Shown here one piece after another: positions 9,190-16,949 of a DNA stretch of 64,000 nucleotides (its first letter is position 1; every line of letters begins with the position of its first letter). The position numbers and the translations under genes were made by a program. Below the pieces are notes generated by a model. That model saw only the letters and a program-made list of their open reading frames with translations. It was not told the origin of the DNA and searched no databases. The DNA comes from Streptomyces globosus (lineage in GTDB: Bacteria > Actinomycetota > Actinomycetes > Streptomycetales > Streptomycetaceae). The stretch is from NCBI RefSeq assembly GCF_003325375.1, contig NZ_CP030862.1, forward strand, positions 5,833,501-5,897,500, in the 5' to 3' direction.

Positions 9190-10773
9190 TCAGCCGAGGC
9201 GGTAGACGGTCAGCGCGTGCGGGACGGTGTCGACGACCAGGGACCGCGCTGCCCGGGCGTACTCGCCGTCGTACGCCAGCGGGGTGCCGGGCGGGACGTC
9301 GTCGATGCGCAGGTGCGGCAGGCGGGTCGCGGTGTGGACGGGGGACCGGGAGAGCGGCCCCGCGAACGCGGCGGCGATAAGCCGGGGCCCGGGGCGGCCG
9401 CCGCCGTGCACGAGGCGGACGTCGAGCAGGGCCTCGGCGAGGCTGTCGCGGCGCCGCGGGGCGGGGCCGGTGCCGTGGTAGGTGCCGTTCCCCGCGAAGA
9501 GCAGCCAGACGCTCCGCGGCCGGCCGGAGAGCCGCAGCCGCACGGGGCGCTGCGTGCGCAGCACCCGCCAGGCCGCCAGCACCATGGCCGGGCCGCCGCC
9601 GATGCGGGGCGCCCAGTGCAGCCGGTGCCGCAGCAGCTCCGGGTAGGCGCCGATGCTGAAGGTGTTGAGGAAGTACCCGGCGGGTGCCCCGCCGCCGGCG
9701 CCCGCGGCCGGATCGGCCCCCGCGGCGCGGGCGGGCGCGTGGGCGGCGCCGGGCTCGAGATCGGGATCGGGATCCGGGCCGGGGGCGGCGACCGGTTCGG
9801 GGCCGGGGGTGAAGCGGCCCACGCCGACCTTGACGGCGCGGCCTTCCGCGATGGCCCGGCAGGTTTCCTCGGCACCGGCCAGGCCGAGGTCCAGCGCGAA
9901 GTGGTTGAGGGTGCCGCCGGGGAACACGGCGAGCGGCAGTCCGGCCCGCAGGGCGGCGGTGGCGGCGGCGTTCACGGTGCCGTCGCCCCCGCACACCCCG
10001 AGCACGGCGGCCCGGCCCGCGGCGGCGGTCAGCTCGCGCCGCAGCTCGGGGCCCTCGCATTCGACGACCTCCGCCTTGGGCAGCCGTTCCCGCAGGACGT
10101 CGAGCCCGGCCTCGGCCGCGCTGCCGGACCCGGCGTTGACGACCACCACGAGCCCCTCCCCGTCGGGCAGGGCGGGCGCGTCGACGGCCTCCGGCTCGTC
10201 GCCGGGGACGGCCCGCGCGCCCTCCATCCGCTGCGCGATGCGGCGGACGGCGAACCCGGCGACCACCCCGAGGGCCGCGCCGGCGGCCACGTCGGACGGG
10301 TAGTGCACCCCCGTGTAGACCCGGGAGAACGCCACGGACGCGGCGACGGGGGCCACCGCGGCGCCCAGGGCGGGCGCGTGCAGCGCGAGCCCGGTGGCGA
10401 AGGCGAAAGCGGACGCCGAGTGCCCGGACGGGAAGGACGTGGTCTGCGGCTGCCGGGAGAGCTGCCGCACCGCCGGCACCCCGTCCAGCAGCGGCCGGCG
10501 CCGGCGTACGGACCACTTGCCGACGGTGTTGATCGTCGCAGAGGCCAGCGCCAGGGAGGCGCTCGCCCGCAGCGCCGCCTTGCGGGCGGGGGCGGAGCCG
10601 AACGCGGCGATCGCGAGGGCCGTCCCTCCCCACAGCACCCCGTGGTTGGCGGCCCGCCCGAGGCGCGGCAGCACCCGCTCCCCACCGGGCCAGTGGTGCC
10701 GTGCCACAGCGTCGAACAGCGCCCGGTCCCACCGCGCTGCGGTCCCCCGCAAGGTCATCTCATGATCCGCCAC
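9190..10773 (-). CDS. Bifunctional PAP2 phosphatase / diacylglycerol-kinase-like protein
   Basis: 527 aa fusion. Residues 1-180 are a PAP2 (type 2 phosphatidic acid phosphatase) membrane domain with all three motifs: KWSVRRRRP (86-94), SFPSGHSA with His118, and SRVYTGVHYPSD with Arg151, His157 and Asp161. Residues 205-527 are a diacylglycerol kinase catalytic domain: NAGSG (213-217), GGDGT (262-266) and GGTLNHFA (286-293). The protein could dephosphorylate a lipid phosphate and phosphorylate a diacylglycerol or similar lipid alcohol at the membrane. A Gly/Pro/Asp-rich insert lies near residues 320-350. It stands alone, with a 160-bp gap upstream of the thioester protein terminator. Confidence 0.9.
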   Translation of the reverse strand: MADHEMTLRGTAARWDRALFDAVARHHWPGGERVLPRLGRAANHGVLWGGTALAIAAFGSAPARKAALRASASLALASATINTVGKWSVRRRRPLLDGVPAVRQLSRQPQTTSFPSGHSASAFAFATGLALHAPALGAAVAPVAASVAFSRVYTGVHYPSDVAAGAALGVVAGFAVRRIAQRMEGARAVPGDEPEAVDAPALPDGEGLVVVVNAGSGSAAEAGLDVLRERLPKAEVVECEGPELRRELTAAAGRAAVLGVCGGDGTVNAAATAALRAGLPLAVFPGGTLNHFALDLGLAGAEETCRAIAEGRAVKVGVGRFTPGPEPVAAPGPDPDPDLEPGAAHAPARAAGADPAAGAGGGAPAGYFLNTFSIGAYPELLRHRLHWAPRIGGGPAMVLAAWRVLRTQRPVRLRLSGRPRSVWLLFAGNGTYHGTGPAPRRRDSLAEALLDVRLVHGGGRPGPRLIAAAFAGPLSRSPVHTATRLPHLRIDDVPPGTPLAYDGEYARAARSLVVDTVPHALTVYRLG

Positions 10774-10884
10774 TCCACGCGCTTACCCCGGCCCGCCGCC
10801 CCGGAACCGGTCCGCTTCCCCTCAGCCCCCGTACAGCCGACCCGCAGCCGGCCGAGGGCGTCGGCGACGGGCCCGACCCGGGGC

Positions 10885-10917
10885 CGGTGCTGCCGTGTCG
10901 GCGGCGCGGCAGCACCG
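10885..10917 (-). terminator. Hairpin downstream of the thioester surface protein gene
   Basis: Perfect 11-bp stem CGGTGCTGCCG / CGGCAGCACCG with an 11-base loop, about 20 bases beyond the stop codon of the minus-strand gene ending at 10936. There is no U tract. Confidence 0.6.
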
Positions 10918-10935
10918 TAAGGAGCGGCTATCTCC

Positions 10936-12255
10936 CTACGCGCCCTCCTCCTCGTCCAGCGGCCGCTTGCGGACCAGGAGGACCACCAGGCCGCCCAGGA
11001 CCACCAGGCCCACCGCCAGGGAGGCGATCACCGGGGTGGCGGCGGAGCTGCCGCTGGTGGCCAGGCGTTCCTCCTCGGGGGTGGGTTCCGGGGAGGTGTC
11101 CGCAACGGCCGGGTTCGCCACGGTGGTGTCGCCTGCGGCGCCGGCCTCGGTGACGACGGCCTCCGGCCAGAGCGCCGTGGCCTGCGCGGTGACGGCGGAG
11201 GCGCTGGAGCCGGCGACGATCTGGGCCTGGGTCGGCAGGCCGCTGGTGAAGACGCGCCCGACCGGCACCTTCGTCGAGCCCTGCACGGTGACGGAGGCAG
11301 TCCCGTCGGGGGTGCCGGCGGGCACCTCGAAGTACAGCCGGCTGCCGTTGGCGGCGGCCGTGACCGGCTTGCCTTCGGCGTCGACGATGCGCACGCCCAT
11401 CGCGACGGCCGCCGCGTCGGGGGCGACGGACACGCTCTGGGCGCCCGTACGGACCGTGACCGGGCCGATTCTGCCGCCGACCGGGCCGGACACGCTGCCC
11501 GGGTCCAGCCCGAGCGAGGCCGGCGGCTCGGGCAGCCGGCCGGCGGACCGCTGGAGGTAGTCGGCGAGCTTCTCGGCGGCCGGGTCGGCCGCCTCCACGT
11601 TCGCGCCGTCGGCGAGCCGCCAGATCGCCACCTGGGTGCCGGCCGCCGCGCTCTCCGCGGTGAGCGCGCCGGCGCCGGCGGCCTTGGCGAGTCCGGCGAG
11701 GTCGTTCAGCTGCGGGTAGGAGTGCTCCAGGACCCAGCGGATGCGGCCCGCTTCGGCGTTCCCGGCCAGGGGGCTGCCGCCCCACGCGCTCTCGGTGTAA
11801 CGGGCGTGGGGCTGGGCGTGGCCGGCCACCCCGACCCCGTACGTCTGGAGGGTGCCGCCGCCGTCGACCCGCATCTCGTACAGCCCGGCCGGGATCTGCC
11901 GGACCGAGCCGTCGGCGGCGCGCAGGACCGCCTGCCCGTACGTCTTGAGTCCGTCCAGGACGGCGCCGGCGCCTTCCTGGGTCCGGGGTGCGGGCAGGCC
12001 GGTGTCGGCGGCCGCGCGGGCGCCGGGCGCGGCGGTGAGGGCCGCGGCGAGCAGCGCGGCGGCCAGCGGGCGGCGCGCCGCGCCGCGTCCCGCCGCAGGG
12101 GCCGCTTCGCCGCCGGGTCTCGGGGGGCGGGCCGCTGCGGGGCCCGCCCCCGGGGCCGAGGCGCGGGCCGCGGCACGCAGCGGATCAGGTAGCGGATCAG
12201 CCGCAGCAGCGGAAGCGGAATATGAAGCGGAGGATGCGGGAACGCCAATCGACAC
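10936..12255 (-). CDS. Thioester-domain (TQXA) surface protein with substituted cysteine
   Basis: 439 aa. A signal peptide-like stretch (RRPLAAALLAAALTAAPGARA, about 61-81) follows an unusually long Ala/Pro-rich N-terminus. Residues 100-230 match the TQXA thioester domain: GLYEMRVDGGG, RIRWVLEHSYPQ, and AGTQVAIWRLADG with the thioester Gln208. The partner cysteine, expected in LQTYCxxx, is Gly140 (GGG codon at 11836-11838). A second Ig-like region follows, then LATSG at 398-402, a hydrophobic span and RKR, which is a sortase-type cell wall signal resembling the Streptomyces LAxTG motif but with Ser in place of Thr. Known homologues couple covalently to surfaces through the Cys-Gln bond; this one should not. 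The ATG at 12255 is the only upstream start I found. Confidence 0.83.
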   Translation of the reverse strand: MSIGVPASSASYSASAAAADPLPDPLRAAARASAPGAGPAAARPPRPGGEAAPAAGRGAARRPLAAALLAAALTAAPGARAAADTGLPAPRTQEGAGAVLDGLKTYGQAVLRAADGSVRQIPAGLYEMRVDGGGTLQTYGVGVAGHAQPHARYTESAWGGSPLAGNAEAGRIRWVLEHSYPQLNDLAGLAKAAGAGALTAESAAAGTQVAIWRLADGANVEAADPAAEKLADYLQRSAGRLPEPPASLGLDPGSVSGPVGGRIGPVTVRTGAQSVSVAPDAAAVAMGVRIVDAEGKPVTAAANGSRLYFEVPAGTPDGTASVTVQGSTKVPVGRVFTSGLPTQAQIVAGSSASAVTAQATALWPEAVVTEAGAAGDTTVANPAVADTSPEPTPEEERLATSGSSAATPVIASLAVGLVVLGGLVVLLVRKRPLDEEEGA

Positions 12256-12323
12256 AGTCTTCCCCTTCGGGCCAAAGACCCAGGTGCCCGTGAGTATTGG
12301 GGAATCCTAGCCTCATCGAACAC

Positions 12324-12731
12324 TCAGACCACCGCCGCCTTCTGAGCAACCATCAGTGCGGGCTCCGCCCTGGTGATCCTGCGGAACGCGGCGGTGCCGC
12401 GGTTGAGGTCGTGCCCGATGGCGGTCGCGTCGATCTCCGCCGAGAACCAGCGGTTCCCCTCCGCGTCGGGCGGGTCGTCCCGCACCCGCAGCCGGCCGTG
12501 CACGACGAGCGGTTCCCCGACCGAAACGGAACCGGTCAGGTTGACCGCGAGCGTGCGCCGGGCCCACACCGTGTAGAAGCTGGTGGCCCCGTCCGTCCAA
12601 GCGTCCTTCCGGCGGTCGAAATACCTCGGCGTGACGGCGAATCGGAACCGTGCGGACGGCCCGTTCGCGGTTTCCTTGTAGTCGATCTGCGTGGCCACAT
12701 ACCCCACGAGCGTCACCAGTGTGTCGTTCAC
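12324..12731 (-). CDS. ssbB: SsbB-like single-stranded DNA-binding protein paralogue
   Basis: 135 aa OB-fold protein. The N-terminus (LVTLVGYVATQID, then ARFRFAV) and the central FYTVWARRTLAVN and GEPLVVHGRLRVRD strands match bacterial SSB. It lacks the long Gly-rich tail and the acidic C-terminal tip that recruits partners in SsbA, which fits the Streptomyces SsbB type needed for chromosome segregation in sporulation (family knowledge). GTG start with a strong GGGGAGG ribosome binding site. It lies 93 bp downstream of the two dynamin-like GTPase genes on the same strand, so cotranscription is plausible. The symbol rests on family type and neighbourhood, not on an alignment. Confidence 0.82.
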   Translation of the reverse strand: MNDTLVTLVGYVATQIDYKETANGPSARFRFAVTPRYFDRRKDAWTDGATSFYTVWARRTLAVNLTGSVSVGEPLVVHGRLRVRDDPPDAEGNRWFSAEIDATAIGHDLNRGTAAFRRITRAEPALMVAQKAAVV

Positions 12732-12824
12732 GGCGGCCGCCTCCCCTCGTCGTGCCCGCGCGGCCTCTCCGCACGGGCATGACCAGACTCGCCCGGACCC
12801 ATAAGTTCCGGTTGAGCCTGTGGA

Positions 12825-14654
12825 TTACGCGCGGGATGTGGACAACCTCGCCACCGCCGCGTACTGCTCGCGCACCTCCCGGTACCGCAGGAGCTCCGCG
12901 GCCACCGGCTCCAGCACCCGCGCCCGCCCGCAGCCGGCCGCCGCCTGGCGCAGCCGCCGCTCCGCGTCCTGCCCGTACCGCCGCGCAGGTCCACGGGCCG
13001 CGAGCGAACAGGCCCACTCCACCAGCGGCCCGCCGACGATTCCCGACGCCATCAGCAGCACCGGCGGCAGCAGGTGCGGCGGCAGCACGCCCACGATCTG
13101 CCCCACCAGCCACAATCCGCCATAGATCTGCAGGAGTGTCATCGCGGCCTGCGCGAGCACCGCCGCCGGCCACCACGCGGGCCGCGGCGGCTTGGTGCCG
13201 GGCGGCGCAGCGGCCGGCCCCAGCGTCAGCGCGACCTCGTCCAGCATCTCGGGAAGCTGCTCCCCGCCCCGCACCGCGGTCTCGCGCACCGCCTGCGCCC
13301 ACGGGTCGGGCAGCCCGGTCGCCGCGGCGTCGGCGACCGCCCGGACCGCCTGCTCCACCCGCTGCCGGGCCGTCACCTCCGCCTCGGCCGGCGACTGCGG
13401 CTCCGCGGCCTGGGCGGCGCCCCGCCCGCCGATGGCCGCCAGCGCCGCCAGCCCGGACAGGGTGCGCGGGGAGCGCCGGTTCTCGTACCAGCGCCACAGC
13501 CGCAGCCAGGGCGTCCCGCACGCCTTCCCGGCGTTGCGCCGCCAGGCCCGTTCGGCGGCGAGGCCGGCCGCGCTCGCCCCGACCGCCTCCGCGAGCCGGT
13601 CCTCGAACTCGGCGCGCGCCTGCTCCGAGATCTCCGCCCCCGGGTGGCCTGCGGCGACGTACAGGGGCCGCATCCGGCCGGCGGCGCGGTCGACGTCGGC
13701 CGAGATGCGCCGGGTGGCCGCGCCCCGCTCCTGCGTGAACTGGCCGAGCAGCTCGCGCAGCTCACCGACACCCTCCCCGGTGAGGGCGGACAGTCCGAGG
13801 ACGGTGGCGCCGGGCTCGTCGTGCTCGCCGAGGGCGATGCCGTCCTCGTCGAGCAGCCGGCGCAGGTCGTCGAGGACGAGGTCGGCAGCCTCGCCGGGCA
13901 GCCGGTCGACCTGGTTGAGCACGACGAACGTCACCTCGGCGTGCCCGGCGAGCGGCCGCAGGTACCGCTCGTGGAGGACCGCGTCCGCGTACTTCTCCGG
14001 GTCGACGACCCACACGACGGCGTCGACGAGGGCGAGGACGCGGTCGACGTGGTCGCGGTGGACGCCCAGCGCCGAGTCCAGGTCGGGCAGGTCCACCAGC
14101 ACCAGGCCGCGCAGAGCCTCCGCCTCGGGCGTCTCGCGCGGGCGGCGGCGCAGCCGCCCGGGGATCTCCAGCCGGTCCAGCAGCCCCGCCGCGCCGTCGG
14201 ACCAACTGCACGCGATGGGCGCGGCGGTGGTCGGCCGGCGCAGCCCGGTCTCGGAGATCTGCACTCCGGCGAGGGCGTTGAAGAGGGTGGACTTTCCGCT
14301 TCCGGTGGCTCCGGCGATCGCGACGACGGTGTGCTGCGCGGACAGCCCCCGGCGGGCCGCCGCCTCGTCCAGGACGCGCCCGGCCTCGGCGAGCGTCTGG
14401 CCGTCGAGGCGGGTCCGGGAGAGCGCGACGAGCTGGCGCAGCGCCTCCAGGCGGGAGCGCAGGGCCTGCGCCTCGGGGCTGAGCGGGGGCGGCGGGGTGC
14501 GGCCGCCGTCGCTGCCGGCGCCGGACAGCGCGCGGACGAGCGCGTCGTCGCCCTCGTCGCCGTCCTCGCCGTCCGGTTCGTCGGGGACGGGGCGCGAGCG
14601 GGCGATCAGGCCGTCGTCCCAGCGGTCGTCGGTGCGGTCGGCCAGGGCGCTCAC
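12825..14654 (-). CDS. Dynamin-like GTPase with C-terminal membrane segments (DynB-like)
   Basis: 609 aa. Acidic N-terminus, then a GTPase domain: P-loop GATGSGKST at 115-123, switch-II-like VDLPDLDS, and NQVDRL as the base-specificity motif. A helical middle follows, and residues about 505-570 hold two hydrophobic segments (PAAVLAQAAMTLLQIYGGLW and a stretch containing LLPPVLLMASGIVGG) that would anchor it in the membrane. Together with the preceding GTPase gene (4-bp gap, ribosome binding site inside the upstream coding end) it fits the Streptomyces dynamin pair DynA/DynB that stabilises FtsZ rings at sporulation septa. Older annotations of such genes as ABC transporter or generic GTPase are less informative. 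GTG start. Confidence 0.75.
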   Translation of the reverse strand: MSALADRTDDRWDDGLIARSRPVPDEPDGEDGDEGDDALVRALSGAGSDGGRTPPPPLSPEAQALRSRLEALRQLVALSRTRLDGQTLAEAGRVLDEAAARRGLSAQHTVVAIAGATGSGKSTLFNALAGVQISETGLRRPTTAAPIACSWSDGAAGLLDRLEIPGRLRRRPRETPEAEALRGLVLVDLPDLDSALGVHRDHVDRVLALVDAVVWVVDPEKYADAVLHERYLRPLAGHAEVTFVVLNQVDRLPGEAADLVLDDLRRLLDEDGIALGEHDEPGATVLGLSALTGEGVGELRELLGQFTQERGAATRRISADVDRAAGRMRPLYVAAGHPGAEISEQARAEFEDRLAEAVGASAAGLAAERAWRRNAGKACGTPWLRLWRWYENRRSPRTLSGLAALAAIGGRGAAQAAEPQSPAEAEVTARQRVEQAVRAVADAAATGLPDPWAQAVRETAVRGGEQLPEMLDEVALTLGPAAAPPGTKPPRPAWWPAAVLAQAAMTLLQIYGGLWLVGQIVGVLPPHLLPPVLLMASGIVGGPLVEWACSLAARGPARRYGQDAERRLRQAAAGCGRARVLEPVAAELLRYREVREQYAAVARLSTSRA

Positions 14655-14658
14655 CGCG

Positions 14659-16311
14659 TCACCTCTCCTTCTGCAGTACGGACAGCGCCGCGATGAGTTC
14701 GGCCTGCGGCTCGGGCGTCACGTGGAGGGCCTCCAGGGGGGCGAGCCGCCGGTCGCGTTCGGTGCGCAGCACCTGTTCGAGGTGTTCGGCGACGAGTTCG
14801 CCGCCGCGGTCGCGCAGGCGTACGGCGGCCTGGACGCCGATCCGCTCGGCGAGTTTCTCCCCGGCGGGCCGGGCCCGCCTGCCGCCGAGGAGGGCGGCGG
14901 CGAGGAGGGCGGTGACGGCGTCGGGGTCCGGCGGCGGCTGCCGGTCGGCGGCGGCTGCCTCTTCCTCGGCGAGCTCTTCGAGGACGCGCCGCCAGCGGCG
15001 GACGGCCAGGCCGATACGTTCCGCCGCCTCCCGGTCGGCGGCGGGCGCCGGGAGGGCTCCCGCGGCGGGTTCGCGCCGCCATGCCTCGGCGATCCGCTCC
15101 TCGGCGGCGGCGACGGCGCACTGGAGCAGGGCGGCGAGGGATTCGGCCAGCGAGTCGAGGAGTTCGTCGGCGGTGGTGTCGAGGGGGTAGCCGCGCCAGC
15201 GGGTGAGTGCGTCCCCGGCGAGTACGGCGCCCTGGTCGAGCCGGGCCCGCACCCGCTTGCCCTCCCTGCGGTACGCGTCCTCGACGGCCGTGGTGAGCCG
15301 TACGGCGGCGGCGTACTGGGCGGCGACGGCCGACGCCAGCTCCGGCATGCGGCGCCGCAGGGAGTCCAGCGCGCCGAGCGCGGTGCGGCCGACGGCGTAC
15401 TGGCGGGCGGCGGGGTCCTGGGCGTGGTGGGCGAGCCAGGCGCCGAGCGGTGCGACGGCGCTGGCGGGCAGCAGCCCTCCGCCGCCCGCGGATTCGGGCA
15501 GCTCGGGCACGGTGAAGCGCGGCACGTCGCCCAGTCCGGCGCGGGTGAGGAGGGCCCCGTACTGGCGGGAGACCTCGGCGAGGACCTGGTGGGGGACGCG
15601 GTCGAGGACGGTGACGAGGGTGGCCTTGTACTGCTTGGCGGCGCGCAGCATGTGCCAGGGCACGGCGTCGGCGTAGCGGGAGGCGGTGGTGACCATCACC
15701 CAGACGTCGGCGGCGCAGATGAGTTCGGCGGCGAGTGTCCGGTTCTCGACGACGAGGGAGTCGATGTCGGGGGCGTCGAGGAGGGCGAGGCCGCGCGGCA
15801 GGCCGGTGACGGTCTCGATGCGCAGCTCGCGGGTGGCGGTGGACGCGGAGCGGCCCCGCCCGCCGGGGGTGCCGCGTCCGGCGTGTCCGGCGGTGCCGCG
15901 TCCGCGGGCGGGGTACGGGTCGTCCTCGTCGGGCGGCGCCCAGACGCGGAGCAGGTCGGGCAGGATCCGCATGCCGGCGAACCAGTGGTGGTCGTCGGGG
16001 TGGCAGACGAGGACGGGGACCCGGGTGGTGGGCCGCAGTACGCCGGCTTCGCTGACCTGGCGGCCGACGAGGGAGTTGACGAGGGTGGACTTGCCGGCCC
16101 CCGTGGACCCGCCGACGACGGCGAGGAGCGGCGCCTCGGGAGACTTCAGGCGGGGTACGAGGTAGTCGTCGAGCTGCGCGAGCAGCTCGGCTCTGGTCTG
16201 GCGGGCGCGCGGGGCGCCGGGAAGGGGCAGCGGCAGACGCACGGACGCGACCCGGTCGCGCAGGGCGGACAGGGCATCGAGCAGCTGAGGCCGAACATCC
16301 AAGGTCACCAC
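14659..16311 (-). CDS. Dynamin-like GTPase (DynA-like), first gene of the pair
   Basis: 550 aa. P-loop VVGGSTGAGKST near 65-76, LLDAPDIDS as the switch II motif, and a predicted G4 region (LVTVLDRVP). The rest is strongly helical (Ala/Leu/Arg/Glu-rich), as expected for a dynamin-like stalk, with no convincing transmembrane segment, unlike its partner. A Gly/Arg-rich insertion (about 135-155) interrupts the GTPase domain. It is separated from the second GTPase by 4 bp and followed by the ssbB-like gene, an arrangement that points to septation and chromosome segregation during sporulation (inference from family knowledge). ATG 16311; the upstream 320 bases hold no gene on this strand. Confidence 0.75.
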   Translation of the reverse strand: MVTLDVRPQLLDALSALRDRVASVRLPLPLPGAPRARQTRAELLAQLDDYLVPRLKSPEAPLLAVVGGSTGAGKSTLVNSLVGRQVSEAGVLRPTTRVPVLVCHPDDHHWFAGMRILPDLLRVWAPPDEDDPYPARGRGTAGHAGRGTPGGRGRSASTATRELRIETVTGLPRGLALLDAPDIDSLVVENRTLAAELICAADVWVMVTTASRYADAVPWHMLRAAKQYKATLVTVLDRVPHQVLAEVSRQYGALLTRAGLGDVPRFTVPELPESAGGGGLLPASAVAPLGAWLAHHAQDPAARQYAVGRTALGALDSLRRRMPELASAVAAQYAAAVRLTTAVEDAYRREGKRVRARLDQGAVLAGDALTRWRGYPLDTTADELLDSLAESLAALLQCAVAAAEERIAEAWRREPAAGALPAPAADREAAERIGLAVRRWRRVLEELAEEEAAAADRQPPPDPDAVTALLAAALLGGRRARPAGEKLAERIGVQAAVRLRDRGGELVAEHLEQVLRTERDRRLAPLEALHVTPEPQAELIAALSVLQKER

Positions 16312-16634
16312 ATGTGAAGAATGCCCAATTTAGGACCCTTTTTGAAGCTTATACGTCCTCTGCGCGCCGACCGCGACTCCAGAGGGACCTTCCGGTCAGA
16401 GCAGGCGAGTGGGGCTCAGGCATAACGAGTGCACAACACCCGGCCCGACGCGGCGCAAAAGCGGTGCGAGAATCGCACCTGCCTGCGATTATCGGGACCG
16501 CTTCACCGAACCTCCACATCGTGGCACGCGGGTGAAGCAACCGGGACAAGGCGACCGGAGCCCTATCCTTGACCCGGCACGGACGACAGTCCCACCCCCA
16601 CCCCGGGGCTCCAGGCCGCCACGGCCGCCTTCCG
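16312..16634. other. Intergenic region between the GTPase operon and tRNA-Arg
   Basis: No convincing coding sequence on either strand. It contains a relatively AT-rich patch at 16320-16362, reading TATAAG on the minus strand, which could serve the GTPase operon promoter, and a perfect hairpin at 16463-16479. The tRNA promoter must lie in the 3' part but I could not pick a clear -35/-10 pair. Confidence 0.5.
16463..16479. other. Perfect inverted repeat upstream of the GTPase pair
   Basis: GGTGCGA / TCGCACC with a three-base GAA loop. It sits about 150 bp upstream of the GTPase start, so it may be an operator or an RNA hairpin; the sequence cannot tell which. Confidence 0.4.
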
Positions 16635-16707
16635 GCCCCCGTAGCTCAGTGGATAGAGCAGGTGCCTTCTAAGCACTTGGCCGCAGGTTCGAGTCCTGCC
16701 GGGGGCA
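16635..16707 (+). tRNA. tRNA-Arg (anticodon TCT)
   Basis: 73 nt cloverleaf without encoded CCA. Acceptor stem GCCCCCG (16635-16641) pairs with CGGGGGC (16700-16706), discriminator A16707. D-stem GCTC/GAGC, anticodon stem GGTGC/GCACT with one G-U pair, loop CTTCTAA giving anticodon TCT at 16668-16670, T-stem GCAGG/CCTGC around TTCGAGT. It reads AGA (and AGG by wobble), arginine codons that are rare in such a GC-rich genome. Confidence 0.97.
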
Positions 16708-16716
16708 CTCTCCTTA

Positions 16717-16750
16717 TCTGACCAGCGGAAACGCTGGTCAGATTCTTTTC
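16717..16750 (+). terminator. Intrinsic terminator of tRNA-Arg
   Basis: Perfect 11-bp stem TCTGACCAGCG / CGCTGGTCAGA with a GAAA tetraloop, followed by the T-rich run TTCTTTTC. It begins 10 bases after the tRNA and is the most classical terminator in the window. Confidence 0.92.
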
Positions 16751-16949
16751 CCGGCCTTTACACCGCGGCGTGCGGGGCCACGTGCCTCGCCGGAGTGGAT
16801 GCGGGCGCTCCGTTCCCGAACTCGTCCGGATCCGGCCCGTGGGCAGGCAGCGCCATTCGCGTCCCGAACGCGAAATGCGGCCGAATTCCTTCCCGTCCCG
16901 CCCGACCGCCCGTGCCCGGCGTCGCCGGCCGGTGTCCCCTCCCGGACCT

